From the NCBI RefSeq assembly GCF_965638725.1, contig NC_134950.1, forward strand, positions 146,683,636 through 146,747,635: a stretch of DNA of 64,000 nt, read 5' to 3'. Positions 13,301 through 25,500 of this stretch are shown here, one piece after another (the first letter of the stretch is position 1; each line of letters begins with the position of its first letter). The position numbers and the translations under genes are program-made. Origin of the DNA: Aptenodytes patagonicus. Taxonomy: Eukaryota; Chordata; Aves; Sphenisciformes; Spheniscidae. The notes beneath the pieces are model-generated. The model worked only from the letters and a program-made list of their open reading frames with translations, was not told where the DNA came from and made no database searches.

Positions 13301-14919
13301 GTGTAAAGACAGAGGAAAGAGAGAATAGAGTGTGAATGAAAGGCCAAGTCTGAGAAAAACAGATGATTAGCAGAGATATTACGGCTCTCAGGCTTCGGTT
13401 ATGCTGTATCCCTACTTTCATTTTGTTTATACGTCACATCCCTTCTCTCTCTTTTATTGAAAAAGTGTGGAGGAGGGGAAGCGCATACTGAAAGTGATAA
13501 ATGCCTTCGTTCACATACCTGAGAACCCAAGATACAATGTTACCTCTTTCTACAGCTGTTTTCCCAATTACTTGTGGCTACACTGAAATACAAAGACTAG
13601 CAACCTTTCTATTGATAAGCCAAATCCAGTATTTCTGTGAAAGTAAGAAATACTGACATACAGGAAAGCAGAGAAGGCTGCAATTAATATACTGAAACAA
13701 GGATATTTACCATCCAATTAATTGCTCCAAGGAGCACAGCAAAGAAAGGTTAAATAATCTGAAAAGCCGGGGGATTATTTGGAGATTTTTGCATTTTCTA
13801 TTAAGCTGTAAGGCTGCTGTCCACAATAGTGTCATTAAATTAACAGTCTTGTCTTTAACTCTGTAAGCAAAATTATACAGTATTAGATGTCCAGCTTGAC
13901 GTTACAGCCTACACTGTAAAGTTAAGGCTTAGCATATGGTAAGTCTGGTTAAGATAAATGTGACCACAGTTGTTACCTTTTGATGCCCCCAACTGTGGCT
14001 TAGGAACGACAAGCTAACACAGTGTGTAAGATTGCACGGATTTCACTCAACCGTCTCTTCAAATGTAACACAACTGTTCAGCAATGCAGCACCCGTTCCG
14101 TATTCTCAAAATATTTTGGTTCCCCAAGTACTTTATTACTTTGATATTGTAAGAAAGGTTGTCCCTCCTCCCCCTTTTGTTAGAATATGTGACAGCCCTT
14201 CATATACTGTAGCAGGTGCTGAAGAAAAATGCTTTTCTATTAAGTCAGGAATGTCACTACTTGGGTCGTGAGACAGCAGGCAGACCTTCATCATTTTTGC
14301 AAAAGTTATCTCCCGGGAAAACCATCAGCATGTTTTATTTCCACACTATCAACTCACTCTTATCACAGACCATCATTCTTCAAAGACAGCCATTTGAATA
14401 ATACTTCAGACTTGACAATAGCTGACAGATGAAGAAACGTATGAAATTAAACACAGTGCCTACTAATAAAGTACTAAATATGAGTTAAGAAAAAAGGAAA
14501 AAAGGAGAACTGGACCATTATTCCATTAACACTAATTACAACACAGATTCAGGAACTGGGAAACATTTTTATATACATTCCTGAGAAACTGTATATAGAG
14601 AAACTGTTTTCAGAGATAAAAACAATGAAAGAATGGAAGTGAACACTGTACCAAAATCAGTGGTAAGTGATAGTAGTTACAAAAGCCTAAGTAGAGGCAG
14701 GTTCTTTGGCACTGGAAGGAATGGCAATTCACCTCATCACCCACAGGCAACATTTAATTCCCACCACATCTATGTGCTGTCAAGATTTTATTCTTCTGTC
14801 AGAAAAACAGCAAAAGCAAAAATGCATCCTTTCCCTTCTCCCAAACTCATACTTAATCACTTCTTTTAAACCAAATTAATTTAAAATTGTATGAAACGAC
14901 AGAGCCAAACAGAATCAAA
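10396..14919. other. Intergenic DNA, no gene recognised
   Basis: A 17-base A run at 10925-10941 followed by more A is the only simple feature. Open frames at 12427-12855 (142 codons, plus) and 13023-13421 (132 codons, minus) have no recognisable domain, no family resemblance and no supporting splice structure, and were not called. Confidence 0.55.
10925..10948. repeat. Poly(A) low-complexity tract
   Basis: Seventeen A, one G, then six A. It could be the tail of an old retroposed sequence, but nothing upstream is recognisable. Confidence 0.8.
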
Positions 14920-15058
14920 TTAAAGATCTTAAAGTGTTTATTTTAGGAACCTTGATAAAAATAACATGAACATCTTCAATACTGTACATTTGTTTAATGG
15001 ATAATATACAGCAAGGGAGGTTAAAGTGTACAGAATAAATGGGAACTCGCATTAGACT

Positions 15059-15070
15059 GGGGGGGGGGGG
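15059..15070. repeat. G12 homopolymer
   Basis: Twelve consecutive G on the plus strand, hence C12 in the sense strand of the likely 3' UTR. Confidence 0.9.
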
Positions 15071-15227
15071 CAGGGGCAGAAGAGGAGCTCTTTGCTTGTT
15101 GCGTCATACTGGTAAGCTTAGTAAAAAAAGCTCAATGAAACACCTCCATGAAAAGAAAGATGAAATAAATCACATTATGGAAATATCAAAAGAACAATAA
15201 AAGGATAAAAAAAAATACTGCTTTCTT

Positions 15228-15695
15228 ACCGCACTGGGTCTCACTGGGATGGAGGTAACTTCCTTCATAGCAGCCCCTATGGTGCTTTGCTTTGGATTTG
15301 CGGCTACAACAGTGCTGATAACACACCAGTGCTTTGGCTTTTGCTGAGCATTGCTTGCACAGCATCAAGGTGTCATTTTCCCCCCACTCTAGCAAGTAGG
15401 CCAGGGGTGGGCAAGAAGCTGGGAGGGGACACAGTTGGGACAGCTGGCCGGAATTGACCAAAGGGATATTCCGGGCCACACATCACCATGCTCAGCAACA
15501 AAAACTGGTGGCGATTGCCTTCGTGTGACTTGTTCCCCCTACCTTCCTTTTCTTCACTTATTAAACTGTCTTTATCTCAACCCAAGAGTTTTCTCGCTTT
15601 TGCTGTTCCCATTCTCTCCCTCATCCCACTGCAAGGAGGGAGGAAGCAAGCAGCTGGGTGGTGCTTAGCTGCAGACCAGGGTCAGCCCTGGTAAA
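15228..15695 (+). mobile_element. Solo LTR of an avian endogenous retrovirus (type B), antisense to PTTG1IP
   Basis: It starts with a GCACTGGGTCTC... end related to the TGTACTGGGTCT end at 35661 and keeps the same internal order: a GGATTT...GATAACAC block, AAGGGATATTCC, a TTAAACTGTCTTTATCTCAA block and a purine-rich CATCCCACTG...GAGG end. No gag, pol or env sequence is attached, so it is a solo LTR. The ends are eroded and no target duplication could be defined. It lies in the likely 3' UTR of PTTG1IP. Confidence 0.8.
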
Positions 15696-15713
15696 CTGCA
15701 GAATCTTTTTTTT

Positions 15714-15738
15714 GGGGGGTGGGGTGGGGTGGTGGTGG
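15714..15738 (+). repeat. G-rich tract beside the LTR
   Basis: One six-G and two four-G runs followed by GG pairs, separated by single T. It is low complexity and could fold as a G-rich structure on the plus strand; on the PTTG1IP sense strand it is C-rich. Confidence 0.7.
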
Positions 15739-16525
15739 TTTGTTAGTTATACATTAAGCTTACAGAACAAAGTGTTCACAGGCTGATGTTTCTTCTTAAA
15801 TTTAGGCACACATAACTGTTTATTTCAAGAATGACTTTCTTCAATTTTGCTAACTGAAGTAATTTCTTTTTAACATCAGTAATACATCAAAAAGTACATA
15901 TTAACATTTCCAAAACTGAGTTTGAATTATTCAAAGACAAACATGCTTCCCTCTCTCAACCCTTAGAGATTACACTCTTGAAGATCTTTTTCCAGAGGGG
16001 GAAAAAAACTCCACCCAATTCTCACATAATGGTGGTACATAAGAATGGGCCTGGTGTATTTTCTTATCAATACCAACATCAGCTATTTCTGCTGTGTGAA
16101 GCTGTGCTTCCATGTTGACTTTTATTTTTCTAAGAAAAAAGATATAGTAGGGAAAAATCTTTATTTAGGAACATGGGAACAACTGTTTAAGTGGCAGTTA
16201 AGACCGAATTCAAACACATGATTGTGACTATTAGCCATCTACATCAAGTAATAAAATACAGTTTTAAGCAGAGGAAAGAGTATTTCACACTTAAATGTCA
16301 CCATAAAAAAAGTCAGCAAACATTTCAACAACCAAAAGCATTTATAAAAAATTAGCTCTATATAGATAGAAGATAGAAACACGTATTTCATGAAGTCTTT
16401 ATCCACTCCTAGTTTTACAACCAGGAAAAGAAACCTTTGGGGAAAAAAGAGAGCCCAAAGGGCAAATGAAAACAAACTATCTTCCTGTATTCTGGAGTTA
16501 CAGCTCTAGTGGAAGGTGCTCAGCT

Positions 16526-16575
16526 TTATTCATTCTCAAATCTGCTGTATGGATTATCAGAATCCTGGAGAAGAC
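16526..16575 (-). CDS. PTTG1IP: PTTG1IP exon 7, coding part (C-terminus and stop)
   Basis: It encodes residues 168-183 ([16 protein letters not shown]) and the stop TAA at 16528-16526. The acceptor TTTTACAG precedes 16575. NPYxRFEN is the conserved end of the family; YSRF fits a YxxPhi endocytic sorting signal and contains the tyrosine equivalent to human Y174, a reported Src phosphorylation site. The stop codon sits inside an AATAAA hexamer (16530-16525). Confidence 0.95.
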
Positions 16576-19500
16576 CTGTAAAACAAAATAGGACTGCATT
16601 TATTTTCTTACCAGTATTACATAAAAACCTTGAGTTACTGACCCCACTGTAATAGGTACTCCATATAACAAAACCAAGAGGCAGTTCTTGTCTTGTAATA
16701 GTTGCTCTATTACCCAAACACTCAAGTATAATAATAAATTGAAAGTGTTCTTAAGCACTCTTATTTCTCAGACTATAATAATGAATAGGTATTTCATGAT
16801 TTAGCAGGGAGAGAACATTTCTCTATAAAAAAAACATTTCTCATTTGTGAGGTATACCCTAAAAAATGCATTTGTGAGAGAGTCAGTCTACAAAAACCTA
16901 AGCATAGAGATGGCTCAGGAAGAACAGATTCAGACTGGCCAGTTTATAAATTCAAGTTATTATAAGATCATCATCCTTTTAAAATGTAAGATGCTGCTAC
17001 TTTGACTTAGTTCTACTTTGATTATACACAACCATCTGTCACGTTCAGCCACTCACAGCATTTCTGCAACAGGACAATAATCTCTAAGAACAAATGAAGA
17101 TCACTCCTACATGCACTAAAACCTCCAGGGACCAGAACAAGAGCATCACTTAATCCAGGTTGCAGTATGTTTCCATCATGAGGATTCTTAATGACTTTAG
17201 AAGAATGCTGTCACAGAAAGCATTGCAAAGCCATCCAATTATGCTGAGTGTCTGGATATGCATACCATCTTCTGTAAGGGTTAGCTGAGCAATCGCTGTT
17301 CCATACAGCAATTATTTCAAAGAGACTTTAAACCACACACCAGATTTGGGCTAGGCAGAACTGCATACTGAAAATAAAGGAGTCCCATAGGAGTCCAGAG
17401 GCTGACCTTTTGTTGTGAAAGAACAGGAAGACTACCGCTATCTTTTCTACCAAGATTTTTATACCGATGTCTGGCAAGCCTGGACTCTTCTCTAGCTCAT
17501 TTGTTTAGGGCATGGAGACAGAACATAGTTAAGCCAAACAACCCCAATTCACAAATGTTCAGATTCACAATAGCGGAAGAGAAAGATTACACTAGTCACT
17601 GCCAAACCTTGTAAGAACTCCCCTCAGACCTTTTCATACCGTACCTCTTTTCCACATGCACCTGCCCACAGATATTGAACATCCACTGTTCTATCTGAAA
17701 GTCAAAAGCTAATGGCACTGAAGGCAGACTATGCTTTTGTCTACCTTGTTGCACTTCTTTTGAACTGCCAGGTTATTTTAAGATGTCAATCAAGAAGCAC
17801 AACTGCTTAGTGCTGATTATTGTATCAGTAACTGCAACTACCTACCTGATAGGGAACAGCAAATATTAAGGAGTAAGTATGAAAAATCCTATAATTACTC
17901 AAATTGACAAGATTACAAGCAGTCAATTTGTAAAGACTTAAAAATCAAAACCAGCCCTCATACATAATGGCCCTTACTTGTCAAAGAAGGGGTAAGTCAG
18001 TCACATTTACAAAGCTTCAGCTGGGTAACATGAAATACAGTCTATTTACCTGGTATAGTACCTTGCATCAAAGGTACTACTCCCTTCTGTAATTGCTTTA
18101 AAAAAAGAAATCTTTTAAGCATTTGTGCAATAAGAATATGGTTAGATGACAGCATTGTCAAGAATTATCTACAATATTTTGAGCTCTTGAAACTTTTGTT
18201 TTTAAACTTTTAGAAAGCAGTTACTTCTCAAATTTTAATCTTACCTTTCATGCGTTTAAACAGAGTTGTAATGTCTGTTAAGTCTACTCTAGCTGACAAG
18301 TTAACACACAATAAAAAAGCTCTTATCCTTGGCCTACCATTCAACCTTCGGTGCCTTCAGGTTACCTGCATTAGTATAACCCTAACCCAAATACAGAGAA
18401 GAAACATTTACTTTATTTCCAGACCACCACACCACCCCCTCCTTCCTCCAGACATGTTAATACTTCGTCAGCTAGGATCTATGGATCCTAATATATTTAG
18501 TTACCTGAAAGACAAACGAGTAGTCCAATTTTCAAAAGTTTTACAGTACTTCTGTATTTCACCCCTTCCAAATACAAAACACAACTACACAACATTTACA
18601 GAAAGTTAGCAACAGTACTAGAAATTAACATATTTTTATTACAATTGGCATTGCATAAACTCCCTGCACTCATTAAGTTCCACTTAGAAATCAAGGCACC
18701 AAACTTCAAAAAAATTTTCTACAGAGTGGCAAGAGATGGTACCAGATTCCCTGACAAAATTAACTGAGATTGCATACTTCTTTCTATATAGGCTGGCAAG
18801 TGCTTATTATGTCTTTCTCATATTTCGTTTAAGATACATACTTGACACTTTGTAAGTCTGAAAGTAGCACAGTAAAACACTAGACACTGTTCTCTTACAG
18901 CTTAAACAGCTGAAATCCAATGGAAACGATGTTCTACACCCAGTAGTGCCAATTTCAAGTTAATCAGAGGACAGTGTAAGACTCCTGATAAACTTTCCCT
19001 ATACCATTCTGAGGAGCAAATATACTTTTATCTGCCCCTGCCCCAAAACACTCGGCCAAAAGCCACTTTAGATAACTACTCCTCATATTTCAAGTGAATG
19101 TGTCATTTTTACTTCTTATTGCAAATGCCATTCCCAGCAGTACTTGCTTTAATTTTACTGAATTATGTTTAGGAATGAACAGATATAATTACCACAAATC
19201 ACACATTAGTATGTTTAACTTAAAATTCTCTGATCTATTTTATTGTACAATACTGGAACTAAACAGGCCTTAAGAACTATGGGTCAATCTCGTGTGAGTA
19301 TTATTGGTCATGACTTCAGAAATTCACCTCCTGGGAAAGAAGGTACTCCAAGAAAAATGGCAAGCCCTCCTTCCAAATGAGGGTAACCACAGAGGTTACA
19401 ACATCCGATAGACCTTGCTCTCAAATCTGCATCCAGTGTTTAAATTTCTTTTATCCTCAGCATTCTAAGTATGTCATAAAATTACATTAAGTGAGAGGAG

Positions 19501-22500
19501 GGAGACAGCAGCTCATCACTTGTGCCAATTCTTACTGAAGAAGTTGTATCAGGCTCCAATAAGTGGACAAAAGCAATCTAGAGAGATACAAAAAAACGGA
19601 GCATGACAAAAAGCTCCTGTCAGCTGCCACAGCTGCTCTTAGCCGTGACACTCAAAGAGGAGCTGCAAGCCTATGCTAATTGGATAGCATGTCTGGTTCA
19701 GCTAAAGCTCATGTGCTGCCTTGAACCAGAAATGAGTTGTCTCTCTCAACTGTTTCCCATTTGACATGAGAGCAACTACCCAACTTGTTATTTACACTTA
19801 CAGGTTCAGAGAAGCTAGATGTTTGTAGGTTCAGGAGTCTTGTTTGCAATAAAGTCCATTACGTGTTACTGCTGAACTTAATATTGACACACAGGACACT
19901 TGCAAGAACTTTAACATCTTGCTTCTATTTACCTTCATTTTGAGGTTAATAATTGACCTCCTTAGCAGTATTTAAGAAACACTCAAAAATTTGAGAGGTA
20001 TAGTAGTCAAGTATCTTCCATTAGCTTGTATGAAGTAATGAGGCCTCCTAATACGTATGACAAAGCAATTGTAAGAAATTAATACTTCTTTCCAGCACAT
20101 TCATTTATATTCTATACTATGCTAACTATGCAGCTTCTCATTGAGATCTGACCCTCATCACATATCAGCACTGCCCAAAAATAGAATTAACAAGTGAAAT
20201 ACTTGCAAGAGACTGTATACACTGCAAAAAAATGAACTAGTTTGTGATATGCTGTGTATCTTCACCCCTTATTGCACTTTTCCTCTTTGTTTTTAACCCC
20301 CAAATTAACTCTATTCTTAACATACAAACTAAATAGCTTTAAGTGTACAGCAATACAACATTTCCCTGCTTTGCATTCAGAACACTAAAGAAGGTCAAGA
20401 TAAAGCACCTATCGTGAACAGAAGGAACATTTACTGTGACAAACTACTGAATATAAAAAAAATCAACGTCTCACATAAAATAAAGGAGATAGGATTACAT
20501 TAAATTGGCTGATCAAAACCTTTGCAGAACTGAAACAAGTGGTGTGGAAGCCCAAAATCATGAAAGGCAATAATTTTGTAAAAGTGAAGAAATAGAATCC
20601 TTCCACTAATACCAGGCAAAATCCTGAAATAAATAAATAAAGCAGCTTCTCACTAATGCTATACTGAACATACAATAGCAGCAAATGCAGCAGCAATTAA
20701 ATTGTAGTTCCTTTGTATACTACACAAGCTGCAAAGTACTCTGAATTCTACTTCAAAATTTTGTAACAGTCAACATATAATTTGTGTAATCATATTGCAT
20801 TCATATATGTGTGCAAATGAAAAATACTATCAAATCATGCAACAAAGAAACAATTCGAAGTGTGTATTCCTGGTTGCTAAAGCTCTCTATTGCTTCCAAT
20901 GCTCCCAAAGGACTGTGGCTAGAGTGACACCTGCAATGCATTATAAATGTGTAATTACCATTTAAATGGGGTAAGGAAAGCTGGTGGATGAAATGGGAAA
21001 AGGCATTCCCTTAAAGCCAACCAAATACTGAAATTTCAGGCATGATCATCTTAATCTACAGAGTCAGGTTAACAAAGTCATTGTCATTCTGCCACTCATC
21101 CATGCCTACTTAACCGAGAATCCTCTCTGCAGTGCGTAAGAGTGTAAAATAATCTAGTGTCTCCATAATTATTTGCAGCAATTTTTATTAGATTACGTTT
21201 AATATGCTAACATATGTATTTACTAGACAGTGAAAAATGAAGACAGAAGATCCAATGCTACAGCAAGACTTACTCTATGTTTCACTGAATTATTGTGACA
21301 ACCATTTGTCTGTATGTTATCAGAATATAAACTATAGACATCAGCAATACTATTTAGGGATTTCAGAATTTATATGTATTTTATCTTTCATTTTTCCTAG
21401 TTACATGTATCCTTTCAGTATGTGCCAACTATTCATGTAAGAGTTAGGTTTTTCTTTAGGACAAAAATGAATTTTGAGAATTCAGGCCTCAAATCAATAT
21501 ATCTGATAATATAAATTAGTATTTGAATACACAATAAAGCAAACCTGTCAATAAACAAACTTTATATAGAAGTTTGCTATTGAAATTTAAGTTTTATAGT
21601 TGAATTACAATCTTTTGCAGGTAAACTGCATTGCAAAACATAACTGCATGAAGAAATGAATATGCCTGACTCCTCATAAGAAAGTACACCTTCCATTAAC
21701 ACAATGAATGTATGAACTTGTTTCTAATTAAGTCATTGATAGATTAACATGCTTCAAGTGGAGGCAAAAATGACACTAGCTCTCATACGATGGTGTGCAT
21801 AGTATAGCTACACGCAAGATTTTTTGAATTTGGTGTATGTATTCCAGAGGCACAGAATTAAACAGTTATGTTCCTCAGGAAACTCGGTACTCCAACAAGA
21901 TCCCACAAAGCATTCCATGAAGATCTGAACATTAAACACTGAAGAGAGTTGTCTTCACTAAAATGTAGGACCATTCAGAGACAAGTGAACTAGTTTCACA
22001 AGCAGAATATAACTGAACGCAGCCTTTTGAAAGATCACTTAACCCCAATGCACTGCTTTGATACACTAGCTGCTATACTGAATTCAGGACCTTGTTCACT
22101 CCTCTTCACTGCACTGCCTCAAGGAGATGCAAAGTTATACGTGTATCTGTACAGAGTGCTGCATGTTATTTTGGAGACATAGCCAGTGTCTTAAGTTCTT
22201 CACCAGATCTATCCCAGTGCTTCAAAATTGTTGAGATTGACTCTAAGGTCTCTGCTAAGGAGAAACAAACACAAAAAGTGTGTGTTATTTTATGTTGTTG
22301 TTTGGATTTTGTTTGGTTTTTTAAATCTAGACTATTGTTGTCAATCACTCAAACCTCTTGAAACTGAACTGTGGTTGGGATACAGGGTCAATTATCCTAT
22401 AAAATACCACAAGACTGACGTTCATGACTGATGTGTAACAAAAATTACTTCTAGTTTCTACAACATTCTTCCTCCTGCAGCTCAAGCTTCACAGTGAATT

Positions 22501-25500
22501 TTTCCTCCATTCCAGCAAAGGAGCATACTTTTGCATATGTTCCCCAGGCAGAGAATTCCCTGTAGAGATTGCCTGTATCACTTCTGCATCAGCCAAAGGG
22601 CAGGCTGCAGATTCATGAAGGCATTCCCAGACTCTGCCAATCAGTTTAACAAGAGGATGAAAATTAACAGTTTTGAGTGACTGTTCAGACCCCTAGAATC
22701 ACCTTCTCTGACATTAGTGCAATTTGCATAATAAAAAGTGCAGCATAGTTTTCGCATATCTGTCTCTGAATACACAGTACTATTAACCCTATGAACAAAT
22801 CAAATGAAAAGTGCAAGCACTGACAAGCCTAGATAATAAGAGCCTCCTATACAACACAGCAGGTCCTACAGTCTTGCGATATGCTTCTCCTACTGGACCA
22901 CAGCTCCACTTAAAAACAGAGAAAAAACAATTTTAATCCCTATGTTAGGCTGCATCCTCCATCCTTCTTTAAGCTTGATTTAAAAAGCTTGCTATCTGTT
23001 AGTCGGTCAGTCTATCCTCCTTCAATAACCATGAGTCTACTAGCCAGTTTCAACTACATTGGTTTATCAAGTTCAAGAACAAACCAACTCCCCCTCCCAA
23101 ATCAGTACTCTTACTTAGGAAGAGACAGAAAGAACTACTTATTTTTATCAATATATTTAAACGTCCACCCCAAGCAAACACCCCATCCAGCACATTGTCT
23201 CTTGCCCAGTGGGAGAGAACAGGAGCATAATAGTGCAGGAGTGCAGGAAGAGAACAGGAGCATAATAGTGATGAGATCAGGTGTTCAGGTGACATAAAAC
23301 ACGCATCAGTAGGAAACTGGGCTTGATTACTTCTGCTGCTCATAAAGCAGCTTGTTTCTGCTGTGAATTTTAATAATTAGGAAGACGGAGTCAATTTAGA
23401 TACTGAATATCAAAACAAGATTACCACATACCATACTTCTTACGTATTTCATCATGCTTCAGTTTTCTTTCATGTTTCCTGCAACAAATAAAGGCATCAG
23501 AAGAACATTCAGACTGTTTTGAGCTGTAAGCAAAATATAATAATTACATCTGAAAGAGACAACAGCATTTTTTAAATGAGTACGCAATTACAAATTTCAA
23601 AAACAAAAATCACATCAGTTATGTATCTTATCTTTCTATATACACTTTATGTACCTGTAAGATTCCCTATAACTTCTCACTAATCAATAATGTCAAAATA
23701 AGATATTTGCAAGCATAAGGAAAAATATTGTTTATTTTATGTAAAAGTAATGTGTCCACATATATGTACACATACACACACTGAGGTATTCCTTTATACA
23801 TAAGCAGCAAGGTGCAATATTGGAAGATTCCCTCATGCTTTCCAGCAGGGAGCATAATGGTAAAGTTTAGCTGTGAATACAGTGTGTGCTTCACAATCCT
23901 AATTCAATATAATAGTTCTAAAAAGATAAAAGGTGTGTTACTGTTTTGTTTAGGCAGTACAGTAAGTAAGTATAAGTGAAAACTACTAGTTTCTTAAATC
24001 CAGCATGGCATCCATGCAGAGAATAAATTAAAATAGTGCTATATAAAAATTGGATGCCTCTCGTTATGTTTTCTAATCGTAAGACAGTTTAAGGCTGTAT
24101 CTAATATTGCCAAACTTTAATTATTCACATAAACCAAGTGTCTGACAAGTCAGTTTCTTCTTCCTCCCCTTTGCAAAGATGAAGGGGGAAAAATAAAGGA
24201 AGTTTAAATGGAAATCATTCCATCGTTCCTCAGATAATTTTCCTATATTTCAAAGGGAACATCTATTTTGCTTAGTTTAAAAACAAACCAAAAAAGTTTC
24301 TACACAACTGTTTCACTAGGATGATCCAGGATCTATATATTTTGAGGAAAGGACATAGAATTTGGTAAAACCATGTTCCTCTAACAAAAAATACACTGTT
24401 TGTTGCCCCTATCAAAATTCAACCCAGTTAGACAAGTTGTGACTTTTGCCCGATTCTAATTTGCACATTTTCAGCAGAAAGCTGTTAAGCACTGACATCT
24501 TAATTCACCAAAGATCCCATCTGCCCTATGCATATTCCACCTCCAAACAATTCCTACTGCTAATCAGATCCTGGGTGTCCTCAGAAGCAATTATTCTGCT
24601 TCCTAAGGAGCTGAAGGGCTGAACTGACCTTTCTCTGCAACTGCACTTCTGGAAAGCATGCAGATAAAGCATGATGAGAAAACCAAACAAGAAAGACTGA
24701 CTCAAAACCTTCCACTACTATTTCCCTGAGATACCTATCTCCCTTATATCCCTTTCCACTACTCAGGAATAGGAATATAACATAGGAACAGCATAGGAAA
24801 CAAAGCAACCTGGCAAAACTGCAGGAGGAAGAAGAACTGGGGAATCGGGGTGATGAAATGAAATTCATGTAGAGGAGGAAAGTCAGGACTGAGAGGTTGA
24901 AGAGAACAGGAAGAAGGAGTCAAGTTTACCTACTGAGGGTAACCTGACCACAGGATTCCTGCTTTCTGTGTTGCATAAGAGGAAGACATTATGACGCAAG
25001 GGATCTCAGGAAGAGAACAGAGAAATTCTGCTTAAAGCAGCCTTCTCCTGTATAAAGCCAGTCCTTATTTCTGTATAGTTTCCATGGGATATTATGTGAC
25101 CTCAGACTAGTTTTTTTTACTGGTAGTACTAATGGCATGTTCTTCATTGTTTTGCATAGCCTGTCTGAAATAATGGAGACTCACTGCTGCAGTTTCAACT
25201 GAAATCTCAGTACTTCAGCAGTCAGTCTGAATCTGCCCTGAACACAGAAAGCACTAAGTATCTATGTAAGAAGGGTAAGGGGCGGGGGAAATCAGGCTGT
25301 GTAGTCTAAACCTCAGAAACACTTTAGGATACTTCCCTAGGCTATTCAAAACAAAGTACCAAACATCTAAAATTCTTACATTGTTTAAGTTTGAAGGGTA
25401 AAACCATTAATATTTGTGAAACATTTGAACTTTGACAGGCAGCCACAACTGTATCATATCAGCCATGACTAAATCCTTGTACAGTAAATAAAGCTTAGGT

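Larger units (their letters stand above)
14920..16525 (-). other. PTTG1IP: Probable PTTG1IP 3' UTR with several candidate poly(A) signals
   Basis: Sense-strand AATAAA hexamers occur at 16165-16160, 16126-16121, 15824-15819 and 14942-14937, with a further one downstream at 14792-14787. The 14942 site is followed on the sense strand by a U/GU-rich stretch, and would give a 3' UTR of about 1.6 kb, similar in scale to mammalian PTTG1IP. Which site is used cannot be told from sequence alone. This choice would place an antisense LTR (15228-15695) inside the UTR. Confidence 0.45.

Noticed and set aside
13023-13421. 132-codon open frame on the minus strand
   Set aside because: Not recognised, with no promoter, splice or conservation evidence; within the length expected by chance in 64 kb.
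18250-18609. 119-codon open frame on the plus strand in intron 6
   Set aside because: Antisense to the gene, no recognisable motif, no supporting signals.
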